Shown here one piece after another: positions 38,059 to 45,721 of a stretch of DNA of 64,000 nucleotides. Source of the DNA: Pseudoxanthomonas sacheonensis (lineage in GTDB: Bacteria > Pseudomonadota > Gammaproteobacteria > Xanthomonadales > Xanthomonadaceae). A program made the translations under genes and the position numbers. The notes beneath the pieces were generated by a model. That model was not told where the DNA came from. It ran no database searches and saw nothing but the letters and a program-made list of their open reading frames with translations. The DNA is taken from NCBI RefSeq assembly GCF_010093305.1, contig NZ_PDWS01000004.1:62001-126000 (forward strand). The letters run 5' to 3'. Position 1 is the first letter of the stretch. Every line of letters begins with the position of its first letter.

Positions 38059-39030
38059 ATGTCCGCATCGAGCGCGTCCCCATCAAGCATGTCCGCCTCA
38101 AGCACACTCGCCTCAAGCACGGCCGCACCCGATTGGGTCGAAGTGTGCAGAGTCGATGACATTCCCGTGCTCGGTGCGCGCGTGCTGGAAAGGGAAGGCG
38201 GCGACAACATCGCGCTGTTCCGCACCGCCAGCGACAAGGTGTTCGCCCTGCGCGATCGTTGTCCGCACAAAGGCGGACCGCTGTCGCAGGGCATCGTCGC
38301 CGGGGAAACGGTGACCTGTCCGCTGCACAGCTGGAATCTGAGCCTGGAGAACGGCGAGGCGCGTGCGCCGGACGTGGGCTGCGTGGCGACCTATCCGGTG
38401 CGGGTGGAGGACGGCGTGGTGTGGCTTTCGCTGGGGCTTACATCCGCCGAAGCCCACACCAGTTCCGGCGTGGATCGCGGCCGCTCGTCATCGGACAGTT
38501 TGGCGTCGGCGGAGAGCGACCTGGTCATTCGGATCGACAACCTGGAGGGTCCGGAGGTTCTTGCGTTGCTCCGGGAACACCTGGGCTCCATGGAGCACAC
38601 CGCCCCGGCGGAAAGTCGCCATGCCCTGGATCTGGCTGGCCTGCGCGACCCCGCCATCACTTTCTGGAGCGTCTGGGACGGTCCGGCGCTGGCCGGATTC
38701 GGCGCGCTCAAGCACATGACGGAGTCGCACGCCGAGATCAAGTCCATGCGCACCGCCACCTCGCATCTGCGACGAGGGGTGGCATCGAAAATGCTGCGGC
38801 ACCTCATTCAAGAAGCCACGGCCCGCGGCTACTCGAGACTGAGCCTGGAGACGGGGTCAATGGAGTTCTTCGAGGCCGCGCGGCGTTTGTACGCAACCTT
38901 CGGGTTTGCTCCGTGCCCGCCTTTCGGCAACTACAGGCCAGATCCCAACAGCGTGTTCATGACCCTGGATATCGCCGGGTCGGCGTCCGACGATTCATTC
39001 GATCCGAAGCCGCTTCGCGGCTTGACCTGA
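38059..39030 (+). CDS. nirD: Nitrite reductase small subunit NirD fused to a GNAT acetyltransferase
   Basis: The product has 323 residues, about three times the usual NirD. Residues 1-24 are Ser/Ala-rich low-complexity sequence. Residues 25-125 are a Rieske-type NirD domain with Cys68-x-His70 and Cys87-x-x-His90. A polar linker (127-152) leads to a GNAT domain (154-305) with an acetyl-CoA loop LRRGVASKML (238-247), then SLETGSMEFFEAARRLYATFGF. The frame is continuous with no stop between. The gene has 3 bp to nirB and 8 bp to nasA. The acetyltransferase target is unknown. Confidence 0.9.
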   Translation: MSASSASPSSMSASSTLASSTAAPDWVEVCRVDDIPVLGARVLEREGGDNIALFRTASDKVFALRDRCPHKGGPLSQGIVAGETVTCPLHSWNLSLENGEARAPDVGCVATYPVRVEDGVVWLSLGLTSAEAHTSSGVDRGRSSSDSLASAESDLVIRIDNLEGPEVLALLREHLGSMEHTAPAESRHALDLAGLRDPAITFWSVWDGPALAGFGALKHMTESHAEIKSMRTATSHLRRGVASKMLRHLIQEATARGYSRLSLETGSMEFFEAARRLYATFGFAPCPPFGNYRPDPNSVFMTLDIAGSASDDSFDPKPLRGLT

Positions 39031-39038
39031 ACCGGACG

Positions 39039-41828
39039 ATGGACGGCGACACGCGCACACTCACGCCGTCTTCCACCGCACCGCTGCGGCGTACGCGCAC
39101 GCGTTCCACTTGTTGCTACTGCGGTGTGGGTTGCGGCGTGCTGATCGACGCCGAACACGATGCGCACGGCAGCCGCATCACCGGCATCGCCGGCGACCCC
39201 GAGCATCCGGCCAACTTCGGCCGTCTGTGCACCAAGGGCCTCAACCTGCCGCAGACCACGCGCGAGACGACCGGCCGCGCGCTGGTCCCGCAGCTGCGCC
39301 GCCTGCGCGGCGATGCGCGCCGCGAGGTGGACTGGGGTGTGGCGCTGGACACGGTGGCCGAGCGCTTCGCCGGCATCGTCGCCGAACACGGTCCGGATTC
39401 GGTGGCGTTCTATCTGTCGGGACAACTGTTGATCGAGGACTACTACGTCTTCAACAAGCTGGCCAAGGGCCTGATCGGCACCAACAACATCGACACCAAT
39501 TCGCGCCTGTGCATGTCCAGCGCGGTCTCCGGCTACAAGCTGGCGCTGGGCGCCGATGGCCCGCCGACCTGCTACGACGATCTGGAGCAGGCGCGCACCG
39601 TGCTGTTCGCCGGCAGCAACATGGCCTATGCGCATCCGGTGCTGTTCCGCCGCCTGGAAGCCGCGCGCGAGGCGCATCCGGAAACCAGGTGGATCGTGAT
39701 CGATCCGCGCCGCACCGACACCGCCGCCATGGCCGACCTGCACCTGGCCTTGCAGCCGGGCACCGACGTGGCCCTGTTCAACGGCATGCTGCATCACCTG
39801 ATCTGGGAAGGCTTGATCGACGCCGACTACATCGACGCGCATACCGAAGGCTTCCAGCCGCTCAAGCGGATGCTGCGCGAATACACGCCGCGTTTCGTCG
39901 CCGACCTGTGCGGCGTGCCGGCCGAAGACATCGTCCAGGCCGCCGAGTGGTTCGGCCGCAGTCCGGCCGCGCTGTCGCTGTACTGCATGGGCCTGAACCA
40001 GTCCAGCCACGGCACCGACAAGAACCTGGCGCTGATCCAGCTGCATCTGGCCACCGCGCAGATCGGCAAGCCCGGTGCGGGGCCGTTCTCGCTGACCGGA
40101 CAGCCCAATGCGATGGGCGGGCGCGAAGTCGGCGGCATGGCGACCATGCTGGCGGCGCATCGCGAGATCGCCGATCCCACTCATCGCGCCGAGCTCGAAC
40201 ATTTGTGGAACCTGCCCGCGCAAACCCTGTCCGATCGCCCCGGGTTGCCGGCGGTGGCGCTGTTCGAGGCCTTGCGCAGCGGCAAGGTCAAAGCAGTGTG
40301 GATTGCATGTACCAATCCGGTGCACTCGATGCCCGACATCAATCTGGTGCGCGAGGCGCTGGGCAAGGCCGAGTTCGTGGTGGTGCAGGAAGCCTTCCTC
40401 AACACCGACACGGTGCCTTATGCCGACGTGCTGCTGCCGGCGACCAGCTGGAGCGAGAAAGAAGGCACGGTGACCAATTCCGAACGCCGCATCTCGCGCG
40501 TGCGCGCCGCACTGCCCGCGCCGGGCCAAGCCAAAGCGGACTGGTGGATCGCAAAAGAAATAGCGCGGCGAATCGAGGCGCGCCTGGCGCCGCCCGGCGC
40601 CACGCCGTTGTTCGAGTTCGCCGACACCGAGGCGGTGTTCGACGAACATCGCCGCCTGACCGTGGGACGCGACCTCGATATCGGCGGCCTCGACTATGCG
40701 CTGCTGGAAACCCAAGGACCGCAGCAATGGCCGTTTCCGGCGGGCGCGAGCGAAGGCCAGGCGCGGCGCTACGGCGACGGCGTGTTCGCCACCGCCGATG
40801 GCCGCGCGCGTTTCCATGCCACTCCCTACAAGCCGGTGGCCGAACCGATTTCGGCGCGCTATCCGCTGCGTCTGCTGACCGGCCGCCTGCGCGACCAATG
40901 GCATGGCATGAGCCGCAGCGGGCGGGTGCCGGGATTGTTCGCGCACGCGCCGGAGCCGGAGCTGACCATGCATCCGGACGATGCCGTGCGGCGCGGCCTG
41001 AGCGCTGGCGATCTGGTGCGCGTGACCAGCAAACGCGGCGAACTGCTGCTGCCGCTGGCGGTGTCCGACGAAGTGGGTTCGGGCACGGTGTTCGCCGCGA
41101 TGCATTGGAGCGGGCAGTTCCTGGCCAGCGGCGGCATCAACGAAGTCAGCAACGGCGCGGTCGATCCCAAATCCTTCCAGCCCGAACTCAAGCACGCGGC
41201 GGTGCGGGTGGAGAAAGCGGCTTTCGGTTGGAACCTGCTGGCCGCGCGCCGCGGCGATGCGCTTGCTTTGCAGATCGCCGTGCAGCCATTGCTGCGCGAG
41301 TGCGCGTTCGCTTCTCTCTCCCTGCGCGCCGATGCCGATCCGGCTTCGGGCCAGGCCTGGCTGGTGTTGCGCGCCGCCGCCGAGACCGTGCCGCCGCAAT
41401 GGTTGCAGCGTCTGGCCGAAGTGTTGCGGCTGCAGCCGGGCGAACACGTGCTGGAGTACCACGACGCGCGCCGCGGCCTGCTCAAGCGGGTCGGCTGGGG
41501 GTGCGATGCGCACAACGACCGGATCGAAGGATTGCTGCTGGCCGGCGGCCAGCGCGACCCGGGCAACGAGGCCTTGCTGGATATCGCCTTGGCCGGCACG
41601 GCATGGACCGGTTCGCGCCTGGCGGTGTTCACCCAGCGCCTGTCGGGCGGTACGCGCGATGCGCTGGTTTGCCAATGCATGCAGGTCAGGGAGTCCCCCA
41701 TCCGCGCCGCGATAGCGCAGGGCGCCGATGTGGCCGAACTGAAAAAGCGATTGGGCTGCGGCAGCGTCTGCGGTTCCTGCGTACCGCAGCTGGCGCGCAT
41801 GTGCCGCGAAATCGTGGACAGCGGGTAG
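39039..41828 (+). CDS. nasA: Assimilatory nitrate reductase catalytic subunit
   Basis: The product has 929 residues. The N-terminal [4Fe-4S] motif is CCYCGVGCGV (about 25-34) with a later LCTKGLNLPQ. The molybdopterin domain includes LCMSSAVSGYKLALG, MGLNQSSHGTDKN and TGQPNAMGGREVGGM. The C-terminus has a BFD-like [2Fe-2S] domain (CQCMQV and CGSVCGSCVPQL). It reduces nitrate to nitrite in the cytoplasm. It follows nirD by 8 bp. No separate NADH-dehydrogenase subunit (NasB) is present in the window. The TAG stop lies in a REP sequence. Confidence 0.94.
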   Translation: MDGDTRTLTPSSTAPLRRTRTRSTCCYCGVGCGVLIDAEHDAHGSRITGIAGDPEHPANFGRLCTKGLNLPQTTRETTGRALVPQLRRLRGDARREVDWGVALDTVAERFAGIVAEHGPDSVAFYLSGQLLIEDYYVFNKLAKGLIGTNNIDTNSRLCMSSAVSGYKLALGADGPPTCYDDLEQARTVLFAGSNMAYAHPVLFRRLEAAREAHPETRWIVIDPRRTDTAAMADLHLALQPGTDVALFNGMLHHLIWEGLIDADYIDAHTEGFQPLKRMLREYTPRFVADLCGVPAEDIVQAAEWFGRSPAALSLYCMGLNQSSHGTDKNLALIQLHLATAQIGKPGAGPFSLTGQPNAMGGREVGGMATMLAAHREIADPTHRAELEHLWNLPAQTLSDRPGLPAVALFEALRSGKVKAVWIACTNPVHSMPDINLVREALGKAEFVVVQEAFLNTDTVPYADVLLPATSWSEKEGTVTNSERRISRVRAALPAPGQAKADWWIAKEIARRIEARLAPPGATPLFEFADTEAVFDEHRRLTVGRDLDIGGLDYALLETQGPQQWPFPAGASEGQARRYGDGVFATADGRARFHATPYKPVAEPISARYPLRLLTGRLRDQWHGMSRSGRVPGLFAHAPEPELTMHPDDAVRRGLSAGDLVRVTSKRGELLLPLAVSDEVGSGTVFAAMHWSGQFLASGGINEVSNGAVDPKSFQPELKHAAVRVEKAAFGWNLLAARRGDALALQIAVQPLLRECAFASLSLRADADPASGQAWLVLRAAAETVPPQWLQRLAEVLRLQPGEHVLEYHDARRGLLKRVGWGCDAHNDRIEGLLLAGGQRDPGNEALLDIALAGTAWTGSRLAVFTQRLSGGTRDALVCQCMQVRESPIRAAIAQGADVAELKKRLGCGSVCGSCVPQLARMCREIVDSG

Positions 41829-41898
41829 GTCGGGGCTACGTCCCCGACGCGCGCAATGGGAGGGGTTCCCGTGCGTCGAGGGCGTAGCCCCGACCTAC
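41825..41898. repeat. REP doublet (inverted pair) at the nasA stop codon
   Basis: Two 24-bp REP sequences face each other: 41825-41848 (GTAGGTCGGGGCTACGTCCC...) and its near complement 41875-41898. They can form a long hairpin with a 26-nt loop and may act as terminator or RNA-stabilising element. The nasA stop TAG is bases 2-4 of the first copy. The same REP type occurs three times at 33.2-33.8 kb. Confidence 0.9.
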
Positions 41899-41935
41899 CC
41901 GCGCATGACGATGATCTTTCCGGAGAACCGAACGA

Positions 41936-42727
41936 ATGAATGGCAACCACGATTCCTGCACCGCGAACACGCACGGGGGCAAGGTCAGCCTGGTATCGGC
42001 CGGGCCCGGCGATCTGGAGCTGCTGACGATAAAAGCCGCCAGAACGCTGGCGACCGCGGATGTGCTGATGCTGGACGATCTGGTCGATCCGCAGATCGTG
42101 TCGCTGGCGCCGCAGGCGCGGGTGATCCGCGTGGGCAAGCGCGGCGGTTGCCGCTCCACGCCGCAGGCGTTCATCTGCCGGCTGATGCGCCGCTATGCGC
42201 AACGCGGAGCGCACGTAGTCCGGGTCAAGGGCGGCGATGCGCTGCTGTTCGGCCGCGCTGGCGAGGAAATCGGCTTCCTGCGCAAGTCCGGCATCGAAGT
42301 GGCCATCGTCAACGGCATCAGTTCCGGTTTCGCGGCGGCCGCAGCTTTGGGCGTTTCCCTGACCCACCGCGATCACTGCCGTGGCGTCACCTTCGTCACC
42401 GCCCACGCGCAGGACCACAGCGAACCGGACTGGGCGGCCTTGGCCGCTACCGGCACCACGCTGGCGATCTACATGGGCATGGACCGGCTGGAATCGCTCA
42501 GCGCAGCATTGTTGCTGCATCTGCCGGCGCATACGCCGGCCGCCGTCGTGCAAGCAGCAAGCCAGCCGGATGAGGCGCGGCTGCTCACGACCCTGGGCCG
42601 GTTGGCAGCCGATGCGCGCCATGCCGGCTTGGGCAGTCCCGGCGTGATCCTGATTGGAGCGGCCCTGGCCGAAGCGGCGATTCCTGCGCTGCAACCTTCG
42701 CTTTCACTGGTGGAGGCGTGCGGCTGA
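41936..42727 (+). CDS. cobA: Uroporphyrinogen-III C-methyltransferase (SUMT)
   Basis: The product has 263 residues, the usual size for a stand-alone SUMT. Motifs: VSLVSAGPGDLELLTIKAARTL near the start, DDLVDPQIV, VRVKGGDALLFGRAGEE and GISSGFAAAAALGVSLTHRD. It makes precorrin-2 from uroporphyrinogen III with two SAM, feeding siroheme synthesis for NirB. Its position at the end of the nitrate operon complements the truncated SUMT half of the local CysG. CGGAG precedes the start. Confidence 0.92.
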   Translation: MNGNHDSCTANTHGGKVSLVSAGPGDLELLTIKAARTLATADVLMLDDLVDPQIVSLAPQARVIRVGKRGGCRSTPQAFICRLMRRYAQRGAHVVRVKGGDALLFGRAGEEIGFLRKSGIEVAIVNGISSGFAAAAALGVSLTHRDHCRGVTFVTAHAQDHSEPDWAALAATGTTLAIYMGMDRLESLSAALLLHLPAHTPAAVVQAASQPDEARLLTTLGRLAADARHAGLGSPGVILIGAALAEAAIPALQPSLSLVEACG

Positions 42728-42730
42728 TTC

Positions 42731-42889
42731 GCTAAGGAAATTCAGAACACGACTCAGTTCGTCATCTTCGTCATTCCAGCGAAAGCTGGAATCCATTTTG
42801 ACCTTCGCTATTCGCTGAGCAAGATCAAAATGGGCCCCAGCTTTCGCTGGGGTGACGATCAAGAGCAAGTTGTTCAGAAGTTTCCTAAG
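42731..42889. repeat. MITE-like inverted repeat element B between cobA and comF
   Basis: Ends are inverted: CTAAGGAAATTCAGAAC (42732-42748) and its near complement GTTCAGAAGTTTCCTAAG (42872-42889). Inside are TTCCAGCGAAAGCTGGAA (42774-42791), an inverted CCATTTTGA/TCAAAATGG pair and a second hairpin CCCCAGC/GCTGGGG. The right end supplies the TAG stop of comF (42885-42887). Ends are related to element A at 30.3-30.4 kb. Confidence 0.75.
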
Positions 42890-43544
42890 GCACCCGCGCG
42901 CAAACCCACGCATCCACGCGCGCCACGCCTGCGCGCCGCAAACGCTTGGCCGCCGCTTCCAGGGTCGCGCCGGTGGTCATCACATCGTCGACCATCGCCA
43001 CGTGATCCGGTAACGCCGCGTCGGCACGGACTTCGAACGCGCGCCGCAGGTTGCGTTGACGGGCGCCGGCATCCAGCTCGGACTGCGGCGCGGTGGCGCG
43101 CGTGCGGACCAGCACCTCCGATAACAGGGGAACCTGCAGTGCGCGGGCCAGGGGTTTGGCGAGTTCCCGCGCCTGATCGTAGCCGCGCTGGCGCAAACGG
43201 GATTCGTGCAGCGGCACCGGTACCAGGGCCGAAGGCCTAGATAGCCCGGATACGCCTTGCAGCATGAGCTCGGACAGCAACCGTCCCGCGGCCAGATCGT
43301 TGTGGAACTTGAAGCGGGGCACCAGCCGGTCCAGCGGAAACCCGTAAACGAACACCGCATGGGTTTCGGCCAGCGGCGGCGGACGTTGCAGGCAGGCGCC
43401 GCAGGTGCCCGGCGCGGGCAGCGGCAGGGCGCAACGCAGGCAGGCGCTGCCGTTCCAGGGCAGCGCTTCGGCGCAGGCGCGGCACAGATCCCGGCCCTCC
43501 GCACCGTTTTCGCCGCAGAGCAGGCAGCGTGGCTGTAGACAGCG
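42885..43544 (-). pseudogene. comF: ComF-family phosphoribosyltransferase-like protein, 5' end disrupted
   Basis: The frame is open from the stop at 42885 to a TAG at 43545-43547. It encodes an N-terminal zinc ribbon (CLLCGENGAEGRDLCRAC, then CLRCALPLP and CGACLQ) and the PRPP-loop domain VAMVDDVMTTGATLEAAA. The 156-residue form starting at GTG 43355 would lack the zinc ribbon. No start codon exists between the TAG and the ribbon, where ComF proteins normally have 10-20 more residues. The break falls at the presumed end of the Tn7-like element (43534). ComF acts in DNA uptake, so competence may be impaired. Confidence 0.8.
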
Positions 43545-43547
43545 CTA

Positions 43548-43751
43548 AAAGCCGGGAACGCCGACACAGCTAAATCAATGGCTTATGTCCAGCCATTGGG
43601 CCATCGACGAGGCCGAGGTAGGCCCATAAAGTAAGAATTTCCTCGACAATTGCTGTCAAAAGGCGAGATTTTTTGCAGAGACCGCATTTCGGCCTGGACG
43701 GCTGGCTTACCGACGCTGAGCGGTGGACCGTAGGCTCGACAGCGGCTGGCG
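43548..43751. other. Non-coding left-end region of the Tn7-like element
   Basis: No gene is supported. It contains GACACAGCTAAAT (43562-43574) and a hairpin near CAATGGCTTATGTCCAGCCATTG (43577-43599, given in outline). Its base composition is lower in GC than comF. Such regions usually hold several transposase-binding sites. Confidence 0.45.
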
Positions 43752-44270
43752 TTATGCGCGTTCGGCCACGACCTTCGCTCGCCGACGGCTCGCAACGACT
43801 TTTTTGCCAGATTGAGCAGCCCGAAGCTCATCCCGGATTTCCACCAATAACTGGCCAAGCTTGTTCTGGCCCACTCCGTTGACCTCACCCCAGAGTCGGT
43901 TAACGACGGAATCCACCGTGGCCGACTCGACCAGCCGCGCATCCCCAGTGCTGAGTAACAGGGCCTTCAGATCCTCGTGCTGGGTGTACTTGGCGCGGAG
44001 GATTCGCTTCATCCGATCGAATTTGCTGGTCGACCAGCCTGGGCTAATGTCCCAGTAATAGAGCCCGTGTGCAGCCATCGCCAGCAGAGCAGGCGAGGGG
44101 GCAGCCATTAGCCATGCCTTGACCTCGGGCTTCCGGGCCTTACCCGCTTGATAAGCGTGCTCTGCGGTGGCATAGCGCTCGCCTTCAAATTCGATCTCGC
44201 GCCGATAGAGATTGCTGAAAGCCCCATAAGGCCGTTCATTGGCGCGATAGAAGCGAATCTCGCTGGGCAT
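43752..44270 (-). CDS. NADAR-family protein (YbiA-like)
   Basis: The product has 172 residues. The N-terminus IRFYRANERPYGAFSNLYRREIEFEGERYATAEHAYQAGKA (shown in outline) is the NADAR signature: the Tyr-x-Ala-x-Glu region, GxFSN and the E-H-x-Y-Q-A motif. DSVVNRLWGEVNGVGQNKLGQLL closes the fold. NADAR proteins remove ADP-ribose or related ribosyl groups by N-glycosidic cleavage and appear in NAD-linked conflict systems. The last 25 residues are basic. It is divergent to an HTH gene and lies next to the comF junction. Confidence 0.85.
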   Translation of the reverse strand: MPSEIRFYRANERPYGAFSNLYRREIEFEGERYATAEHAYQAGKARKPEVKAWLMAAPSPALLAMAAHGLYYWDISPGWSTSKFDRMKRILRAKYTQHEDLKALLLSTGDARLVESATVDSVVNRLWGEVNGVGQNKLGQLLVEIRDELRAAQSGKKVVASRRRAKVVAERA

Positions 44271-44341
44271 GAATTGCGCTCCAAGTTCCGTATATGTTAA
44301 TTTATTTTAAATATCAAAAAAGTCAAGTAATTCGCCAAAAA

Positions 44342-44671
44342 ATGCCTCGTGGCCGGCCTCCAGCTCCCACCGATGACGCCGCAATTGCGGCACGGGCGGA
44401 AGTCGAAAATTTCATGAAAACCCATGATTTAAAGCCATCTGGGCTGGGCAAGCTTGCGGGCGTGACACCCGCTACGGCCACCCGGGTCTTGGCCAAGAGC
44501 CCGGCCACCTGGTCAGACGGATTTATTGAAATCGTGAAATTTGTAAATTCACAAAAAGCGGGCGACGGCGACCTAATGAAGTTGGCCAGCTCCCTGCGCG
44601 GTCAGAAGGAAGTTGCACACGCCGCCGCCACGCTACTGCGCGCCGTGGCTAACCTGCTAGAAAAGTCTTAG
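44342..44671 (+). CDS. Small helix-turn-helix protein
   Basis: The product has 109 residues from MPRGRPPAPTDDAA. An ATG 48 bp upstream in an AT-rich promoter-like region is less likely. A Xre-like HTH is suggested by LKPSGLGKLAGVTPATATRVLAKSP (residues about 30-54). The C-terminal half is helical with leucines (HAAATLLRAVANLLEKS), possibly for dimerisation. It faces the NADAR gene across an AT-rich gap (44271-44341) and converges on the kinase gene. It may regulate the NADAR gene or the cargo operon. Confidence 0.65.
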   Translation: MPRGRPPAPTDDAAIAARAEVENFMKTHDLKPSGLGKLAGVTPATATRVLAKSPATWSDGFIEIVKFVNSQKAGDGDLMKLASSLRGQKEVAHAAATLLRAVANLLEKS

Positions 44672-44690
44672 GGTTTAGGCCAGATGGGCT

Positions 44691-45689
44691 TCAGGCGAAC
44701 GCGCACAGATCTAGTGCGTCTGAATAGGCTGGCGGTCGGCGCAGTAGTTGGGCTCCATGAGTGAGAGGTGCCAACTGCATCTGTTCGAATACGGTGTGGA
44801 TGGGAGCGTCATACAAGGCGCCGCGGGCTCCTAGAAAGCTGCAGCTCCACGCGGCCACGCCCGATGCAGTTTTCATCACGCGTGTCAGCTGAGTTGGCGT
44901 GAGCTGCGAGAGCTTTTGACTCGTGCCTGATAGCAGAAAGATCAGTGCGCTGGTGAACCAATCGCCAGCACCGCACGCGTCGATGGCGCGCGGATTGGGT
45001 ACAGCAGCGATCTCGTGATGGGCATTCCGATCAAAGCTCCATCGCAAACCTCGCGAGCCGAGAGTTTCGATCCACAGTGTGCTGGCGTTAGCAGCAGCTA
45101 CTCCCTCCAGAGCGTTGCGCCGATCGCTGGAGTGCTTAACGATATCGGCCAGCGCAAACATCTGGCCCATCCAGGGCAAATCCGAGCTTGCTGATGGCTC
45201 GTATACGATCAGGGCACCGTGAGCCTTCGCCTGTGCTGCCAGTTCGATAATGCTGTCAGAAAGTCGATCGGCAAAGAAAACGTCGGCCCGGCGGACGTGA
45301 GCAACCTGGTTGGTCAGCCACGTGTCCGCAGGTCGCTGATAGTGCGGAAACTTTCGGCCGCAATGTGGACAGCTGTCAGAGAACCAGTGGCGAGCATGGC
45401 CGTGCGCGTCGACATCGATGTGATGGGCAAACACTGGTGTAGGTGGCGCATCATCGCTGGGCGTTGAATGTAAACAGACCCCGGCGCTTTCCATCTCGTG
45501 CCGGATCAGCCGCGCGATTGACGAATCGTCCATGGCCCCGAGCCAGCTCGACTGCCATCCCATTCTGGCCAATATAGTCAGCACGTTGCCGCATGTGCCG
45601 CCACCGCTGGCTGAATAACTCACGCTAGCGCCATTACGCTGAACGATTACGTCCAGTGCAAGAAGTCCTGTTCCGACAATATGGGGCAT
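44691..45689 (-). CDS. PfkB-family carbohydrate/nucleoside kinase
   Basis: The product has 332 residues from MPHIVGTGLLALDVIV. A TTG 36 bp upstream would overlap the preceding gene's stop and is an alternative start. Ribokinase-fold signatures: GGGTCGNVLTILARMG (about 29-44), and the C-terminal AIDACGAGDWFTSALIF with the anion hole and catalytic Asp (GAGD). An unusual insertion SCPHCGRKFPHYQRP has two Cys of a metal-binding type. It should phosphorylate a sugar or nucleoside hydroxyl. It is the last gene of a five-gene operon. Confidence 0.82.
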   Translation of the reverse strand: MPHIVGTGLLALDVIVQRNGASVSYSASGGGTCGNVLTILARMGWQSSWLGAMDDSSIARLIRHEMESAGVCLHSTPSDDAPPTPVFAHHIDVDAHGHARHWFSDSCPHCGRKFPHYQRPADTWLTNQVAHVRRADVFFADRLSDSIIELAAQAKAHGALIVYEPSASSDLPWMGQMFALADIVKHSSDRRNALEGVAAANASTLWIETLGSRGLRWSFDRNAHHEIAAVPNPRAIDACGAGDWFTSALIFLLSGTSQKLSQLTPTQLTRVMKTASGVAAWSCSFLGARGALYDAPIHTVFEQMQLAPLTHGAQLLRRPPAYSDALDLCAFA

Positions 45690-45721
45690 GTTAGGTGTCC
45701 GCCAACTCGGTAACAGTGAGC

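Noticed and set aside
38931..41675. 914-codon minus-strand frame opposite nasA
   Set aside because: It is the codon-position shadow of nasA. The sequence is rich in Gln, Arg and His and matches no family.
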